From the NCBI RefSeq assembly GCF_004217615.1, contig NZ_SHLD01000001.1, forward strand, positions 2,976,001 through 3,040,000: a stretch of DNA of 64,000 nt, read 5' to 3'. The translations under genes and the position numbers were made by a program. Below, piece after piece: positions 60,519 to 64,000 of the stretch. Numbering within the stretch: position 1 is the stretch's first letter; every line of letters begins with the position of its first letter. The notes below the pieces were generated by a model. That model was not told the origin of the DNA, made no database searches, and worked only from the letters and a program-made list of their open reading frames with translations. This DNA comes from Micromonospora kangleipakensis. GTDB lineage: Bacteria > Actinomycetota > Actinomycetes > Mycobacteriales > Micromonosporaceae.

Positions 60519-62146
60519 CGCCTGGCGGCGCCACGGCCGAGATCACGGTCTCGGCGTGGGCGCCGTTGCGCACCGCCGTCTACCGCAGCCTGTGGCTGGC
60601 CCTGTTGGGCGCGAACATCGGCACCTGGATGCAGACGGTCGGCGCCCAGTGGCTGCTGATCCACCATTCGAACGCCTCGACGCTGGTCGCCCTGGTGCAG
60701 ACCGCCAGCCTGCTGCCGATGCTGCTGCTGGCCCTGCCGGCGGGCGCGCTCGCGGACACCTTCGACCGGCGGCACCTGCTGATCTCGGTGCAGCTCTTCC
60801 TGGTGGTGGTGGCCGCGGCGCTGACGTTCCTCACGGCGACCGGCCGGATGCCACCGGCGCTCCTGCTCACCCTCACCTTCGCCTTCGGCGTGGGGCAGGC
60901 GCTGACCCTGCCGGCCTGGGCGGCGGTGATCCCGGAGCTGGTGCCCCGGGAGCAGTTGCGGGCGGCCTCGGCGCTGGGCTCGATCAGCGTCAACGTGGCC
61001 CGGGCGGTCGGGCCGGCCGCGGCCGGCGTGTTGATCGCCCGGGTGGGGGTCGCCCCGGTCTTCGCCCTCAACGCGGTGGCGTTCCTGGTCTTCGCGCTGG
61101 CGCTGTTCCGGTGGCGGCCCGGCGACGCCCGCGCCGTCGAGGTGCCCGAGCGGTTCACCGCCGCGTTGCGGGCCGGCGGCCGGTATGTGCGGCACTCGCC
61201 GATCGTGCGCCGGCTGCTGCGCCGCGCGCTGGTCTTCGTGATCCCGGCGAGCGCGCTGTGGGCGCTGCTGCCGCTGGTGGCCGCCCGCCGGCTCGGCATG
61301 GACTCCAGCGGGTACGGGCTGCTGCTGGCCGCGCTCGGGGTGGGCGCCATCGCCGGCGGCCTGCTGCTGCCGAGGATCCGGACCTGGATGTCCGCCAACC
61401 TGTTCCTGCTGGTGGCCGGGGCGCTCTACGGCGGGACGCTGATCGTGGTGGCGTCGGTGCGGATCGTCCCGGTGGTGCTGCTCGCCCTGCTGCCGGCCGG
61501 GGTGGCCTGGGTGACCGTCCTCGCCAACGTCAACGCCGAGATCCAGCTCTTCCTGCCCGGCTGGGTACGCGCCCGCGGTCTCGCCGTTTACCAGGTCGTC
61601 CAGGGCGGCGGGCAGGCCGTGGGCGCGTTCGCCTGGGGTGTGGTGGCCGACACCGCCGGGCTGGTCACCGCGTTCCTCGTGGCGGCCGCGCTGATGCTGA
61701 TCGGCGCGGTGACGTCGCAGATCTGGCCGCTGCCCGACCTGCGCGGGACAACCAAGGACCCGACCACCTACCGGCCGCCCCTGGAACTGGCGCTCGAACC
61801 GGATCCCAGGGTGGGCCCGGTGCTGGTGGTGGTCACGTACACCGTCCGGCCGGAGCGGGAGGCGGCGTTCCTGGACGCGATGGACCACGTCCGTGGGTCG
61901 CGGCAGCGCACCGGGGCGATGCGGTGGGGACTGTTCCGCGAGGGCGAGAGCCCGGCCCAGTTCGCCGAGGTCTACCTGGTGCCGTCCTGGGACGAGCACC
62001 TGCGCCAGCACGGCGGCCGGCTGACGGGCGCCGACCAGCAGGCCGAGGAACGGGCCAAGGAACTCGCCGAGGGTGAACCGGCGGTGCGGCACCTGCTGCC
62101 GGCCGCCTCCGGCCCGACGTTGGCCGACAATCGTGACCTCCCGTGA
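60512..62146 (+). CDS. MFS transporter (EntS/MFS_3-type) with C-terminal monooxygenase-like domain
   Basis: 544 residues from the GTG at 60512 (or 60515), overlapping the SDR stop. Twelve helices: VYRSLWLALLGANIGTWMQT, ALADTFDRRHLLISVQLFLV (motif A), ASALGSISVNVARAVGPAAA, VYQVVQGGGQAVGAFAWGVV. After TTKDPTTYRPPLELALEPDP comes an ABM/antibiotic biosynthesis monooxygenase-like ferredoxin fold (VLVVVTYTVRPEREAAFLDA, MRWGLFREGESPAQFAEVYL), a known fusion of this subfamily. Exported substrate unknown. Confidence 0.88.
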   Translation: MVTPGGATAEITVSAWAPLRTAVYRSLWLALLGANIGTWMQTVGAQWLLIHHSNASTLVALVQTASLLPMLLLALPAGALADTFDRRHLLISVQLFLVVVAAALTFLTATGRMPPALLLTLTFAFGVGQALTLPAWAAVIPELVPREQLRAASALGSISVNVARAVGPAAAGVLIARVGVAPVFALNAVAFLVFALALFRWRPGDARAVEVPERFTAALRAGGRYVRHSPIVRRLLRRALVFVIPASALWALLPLVAARRLGMDSSGYGLLLAALGVGAIAGGLLLPRIRTWMSANLFLLVAGALYGGTLIVVASVRIVPVVLLALLPAGVAWVTVLANVNAEIQLFLPGWVRARGLAVYQVVQGGGQAVGAFAWGVVADTAGLVTAFLVAAALMLIGAVTSQIWPLPDLRGTTKDPTTYRPPLELALEPDPRVGPVLVVVTYTVRPEREAAFLDAMDHVRGSRQRTGAMRWGLFREGESPAQFAEVYLVPSWDEHLRQHGGRLTGADQQAEERAKELAEGEPAVRHLLPAASGPTLADNRDLP

Positions 62147-62328
62147 CCCCGCCCCGCCGGCCGCCGGGGCCGGTGTCGTCGCACGGCGGGCCACCAGGAT
62201 TCGGCGGCTCGGCCGCCAGGCCTGATCGCGAGCATTTCGGGAATGACGGGCCGCGCCGGGCGCGCGGGGCAGGCGGACGGTCGATGGCGGATGGCAAGCC
62301 GGGCATTTCGGGGGATGGAGTGAGAAGG

Positions 62329-63309
62329 ATGGCTCGCAGGAGCACGACGGGTATGCGGTCGGTGACGGACACCCTGGGCATCGAACGGGCGAGCCAGGAT
62401 CGCCCGTCCGAGGGCCTCGCCCGGCTCCTGGGCTGGTTCAGCCTCGGGCTGGGCGCCGCCGCCCTCGGCGCGCGGTCGCGCGTCGGTCGACTCTCCGGGA
62501 TCGACGGCTCCCCGACGGCGCAGACCGTGCTGCGCATCGCCGGGGTGCGGGAGCTGGGCCACGCCGCGGCGCTGCTGGTCCCGCGCCGGGCGGGGTGGGG
62601 GGCGTGGACCCGGGTCGCCGGCGACGCGATGGACCTCGCCGCCTGCGGTCGGGCGCTGCAGGGTCGGCGCGGGGAACGGCGACGGCGGCTGACCTACACG
62701 ACGGTCGCGGTCGCCGGGATCACCGCCGTCGACCTCTACACCGCCGTACGGGTCGCCCGGCGTCGGCGGCCGGAGGGTAACGAGGTGCACGCGGCGGTGA
62801 CGGTGAACCGGAGCGTCGAGGACGTCTACCGGTTCTGGCACGACTTCGAGAACCTGCCGCGCTTCATGCACCACCTGCAGTCGGTGCGGATGACGGGGGA
62901 TCGGCGGTCGCGGTGGACCGCGAAGGCGCCGGCCGGCAGGAGAGTCGTGTGGGACGCGGAGGTCGTCGACGACCGCCCGAACGAGCGGATCAGCTGGCGC
63001 TCGGTGCCCCGCGCCAAGGTGCCCAACGCGGGAACCGTGCGGTTCATGCGGGCCGCCGGTGGCCGGGGCACGGAGGTCCGGGTGCAGCTCGGTTACCGGG
63101 CGCCGGGCGGGATGCTCGGCGCGCGGGTCGCCAAGCTGTTCGGCGAGGACCCCCAGCAGCAGGTCTGCGACGACCTGCGGCGGTTCAAGCAGGTGATCGA
63201 GACGGGCGAGATCGTCCGCTCCGACGCCAGCCCGGAGGGCAGCGCCGTGCAACAGCAGATGAAGCAGCGTCCGGCGCGACCGCTGGCGACGCGTGGGGCC
63301 GGGAGGTGA
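62329..63309 (+). CDS. SRPBCC (cyclase/dehydrase-like) membrane-anchored protein
   Basis: 326 residues from the ATG at 62329 (62284 is an alternative). N-terminal amphipathic and membrane segments ([40 protein letters not shown]). The C-terminal SRPBCC fold reads [80 protein letters not shown]. Such genes are commonly next to zinc dehydrogenases like the one that follows 7 nt later. Ligand unknown. Confidence 0.85.
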   Translation: MARRSTTGMRSVTDTLGIERASQDRPSEGLARLLGWFSLGLGAAALGARSRVGRLSGIDGSPTAQTVLRIAGVRELGHAAALLVPRRAGWGAWTRVAGDAMDLAACGRALQGRRGERRRRLTYTTVAVAGITAVDLYTAVRVARRRRPEGNEVHAAVTVNRSVEDVYRFWHDFENLPRFMHHLQSVRMTGDRRSRWTAKAPAGRRVVWDAEVVDDRPNERISWRSVPRAKVPNAGTVRFMRAAGGRGTEVRVQLGYRAPGGMLGARVAKLFGEDPQQQVCDDLRRFKQVIETGEIVRSDASPEGSAVQQQMKQRPARPLATRGAGR

Positions 63310-63316
63310 GGGAACG

Positions 63317-64000
63317 ATGAAAGCCAACTGCTGGATCGCGCCGAACAACGTGGCCGTCGAGGACGTCCCGGACCCGCAGATCCTCAACCCGCGGGACGCC
63401 ATCGTGCGGATCACCTCGTCGGCGATCTGCGGCTCCGACCTGCACCTGCTGCAGGGGTACATCCCGGCGATGAAGAAGGGCGACGTCCTCGGCCACGAGT
63501 TCATGGGCGAGATCGTCGAGCTGGGCCAGGGTTCGCGGGACGGACTGAGCGTCGGCGACCGGGTCGTGGTGGGCTTCCCGATCGCCTGCGGCAACTGCAC
63601 CTCCTGCCAGCGTGGTCTCTACTCGATCTGCGAGAACTCCAACCCCAACGCGGCGATCGCGGAGACGGCGATGGGCCACTCGCCGGCCGGCATCTTCGGC
63701 TACTCGCACCTGCTCGGCGGCTACGCCGGGGGACAGGCGCAGTACGTGCGGGTGCCCTTCGCCGACGTCGGCGCCCTGAAGATCGAGGACGACCTGCCGG
63801 ACGAGAAGGTGCTGTTCCTGTCGGACGTGCTGCCGAGCGGCTACATGGCCGCCGAGATGTGCGACATCACGAGCGGCGACATCATCGCCGTCTGGGGCGC
63901 CGGGCCGGTCGGGCAGTTCGCCGCCGCCAGCGCGTTCCTGCTCGGCGCCGAGCGGGTGATCGTCATCGACCGGTTCCCGTACCGGCTGCGGATGGCGCGG
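63317..64000 (+). CDS. Zinc-dependent alcohol dehydrogenase, formaldehyde dehydrogenase-like (3' end off window)
   Basis: The first 228 residues are present. Catalytic zinc in [15 protein letters not shown] and [11 protein letters not shown]; structural zinc loop [15 protein letters not shown]; Rossmann loop [20 protein letters not shown] followed by [11 protein letters not shown]. Resembles glutathione-independent formaldehyde dehydrogenases (FdhA-like MDR). Likely operon with the SRPBCC gene. Confidence 0.88.
   Translation, partial: MKANCWIAPNNVAVEDVPDPQILNPRDAIVRITSSAICGSDLHLLQGYIPAMKKGDVLGHEFMGEIVELGQGSRDGLSVGDRVVVGFPIACGNCTSCQRGLYSICENSNPNAAIAETAMGHSPAGIFGYSHLLGGYAGGQAQYVRVPFADVGALKIEDDLPDEKVLFLSDVLPSGYMAAEMCDITSGDIIAVWGAGPVGQFAAASAFLLGAERVIVIDRFPYRLRMAR

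Overview
The window is very GC-rich DNA from an actinomycete. Frequent GTG starts, many 4-nt ATGA/GTGA overlaps between genes, secreted CBM13-tailed hydrolases, a Holin-X/DUF3618 pair, MEDS/SpoIIE regulators and a CU044_5270-type remnant point to Micromonosporaceae (Micromonospora-like). The family assignment is inference. I saw no rRNA, tRNA, CRISPR array, replication origin or integrase-bounded island.

Layout. 1-5.2 kb: edge-truncated membrane protein, aminoglycoside phosphotransferase-like gene, secreted M43 metalloprotease, sulfotransferase. 5.3-6.9 kb: three truncated genes in a row. 6.9-10.1 kb: flavin/redox unit (luciferase-like monooxygenase + FMN reductase, MarR regulator, second NADPH:FMN reductase) tied together by four matching palindromes. 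10.1-12.2 kb: gene debris, CaCA exchanger, VOC protein. 12.4-15.4 kb: secreted GH16 glucanase and a frameshifted streptogrisin protease behind a LacI-type palindrome. 15.6-19.9 kb: ROK regulator divergent from a HAD phosphatase, then small genes. 20.0-25.5 kb: van-like operon (response regulator, sensor kinase, decayed acyltransferase, PLP racemase/dehydratase, D-Ala ligase, VanX dipeptidase). 25.9-31.6 kb: glycan operon (DUF5994, two GT4, a barrel-like protein, GH130). 32.4-34.9 kb: desaturase and a damaged Holin-X/DUF3618 pair. 35.3-39.3 kb: partner-switching regulators disrupted by an IS256-family element. 39.3-43.5 kb: IS607-type TnpA/TnpB element next to a zinc alcohol dehydrogenase and a decayed second piece of that dehydrogenase. 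44.2-49.8 kb: two LuxR-type two-component systems. 50-56 kb: frameshifted DUF998 gene, intradiol dioxygenase-like lipoprotein, ECF sigma/anti-sigma pair, TetR-controlled DHA2 exporter. 56.2-64 kb: YcaQ-like, FkbM, PfpI, AlkB, SDR, MFS, SRPBCC and an edge-truncated zinc dehydrogenase.

Three themes stand out. First, a van-type operon has no VanH lactate dehydrogenase. Instead it has a fold-type II PLP enzyme directly behind, and in frame with, an acyltransferase-3 remnant, the same domain order as VanT serine racemases. Second, several regulatory circuits can be read from the DNA: MarR palindromes, a triple TetR palindrome, a LacI-type box and a recurring TANNNT-6/7 nt-start-codon leaderless promoter layout. 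Third, gene decay is unusually dense: at least a dozen fragments or single-base lesions. Some may be sequencing errors and need read support.
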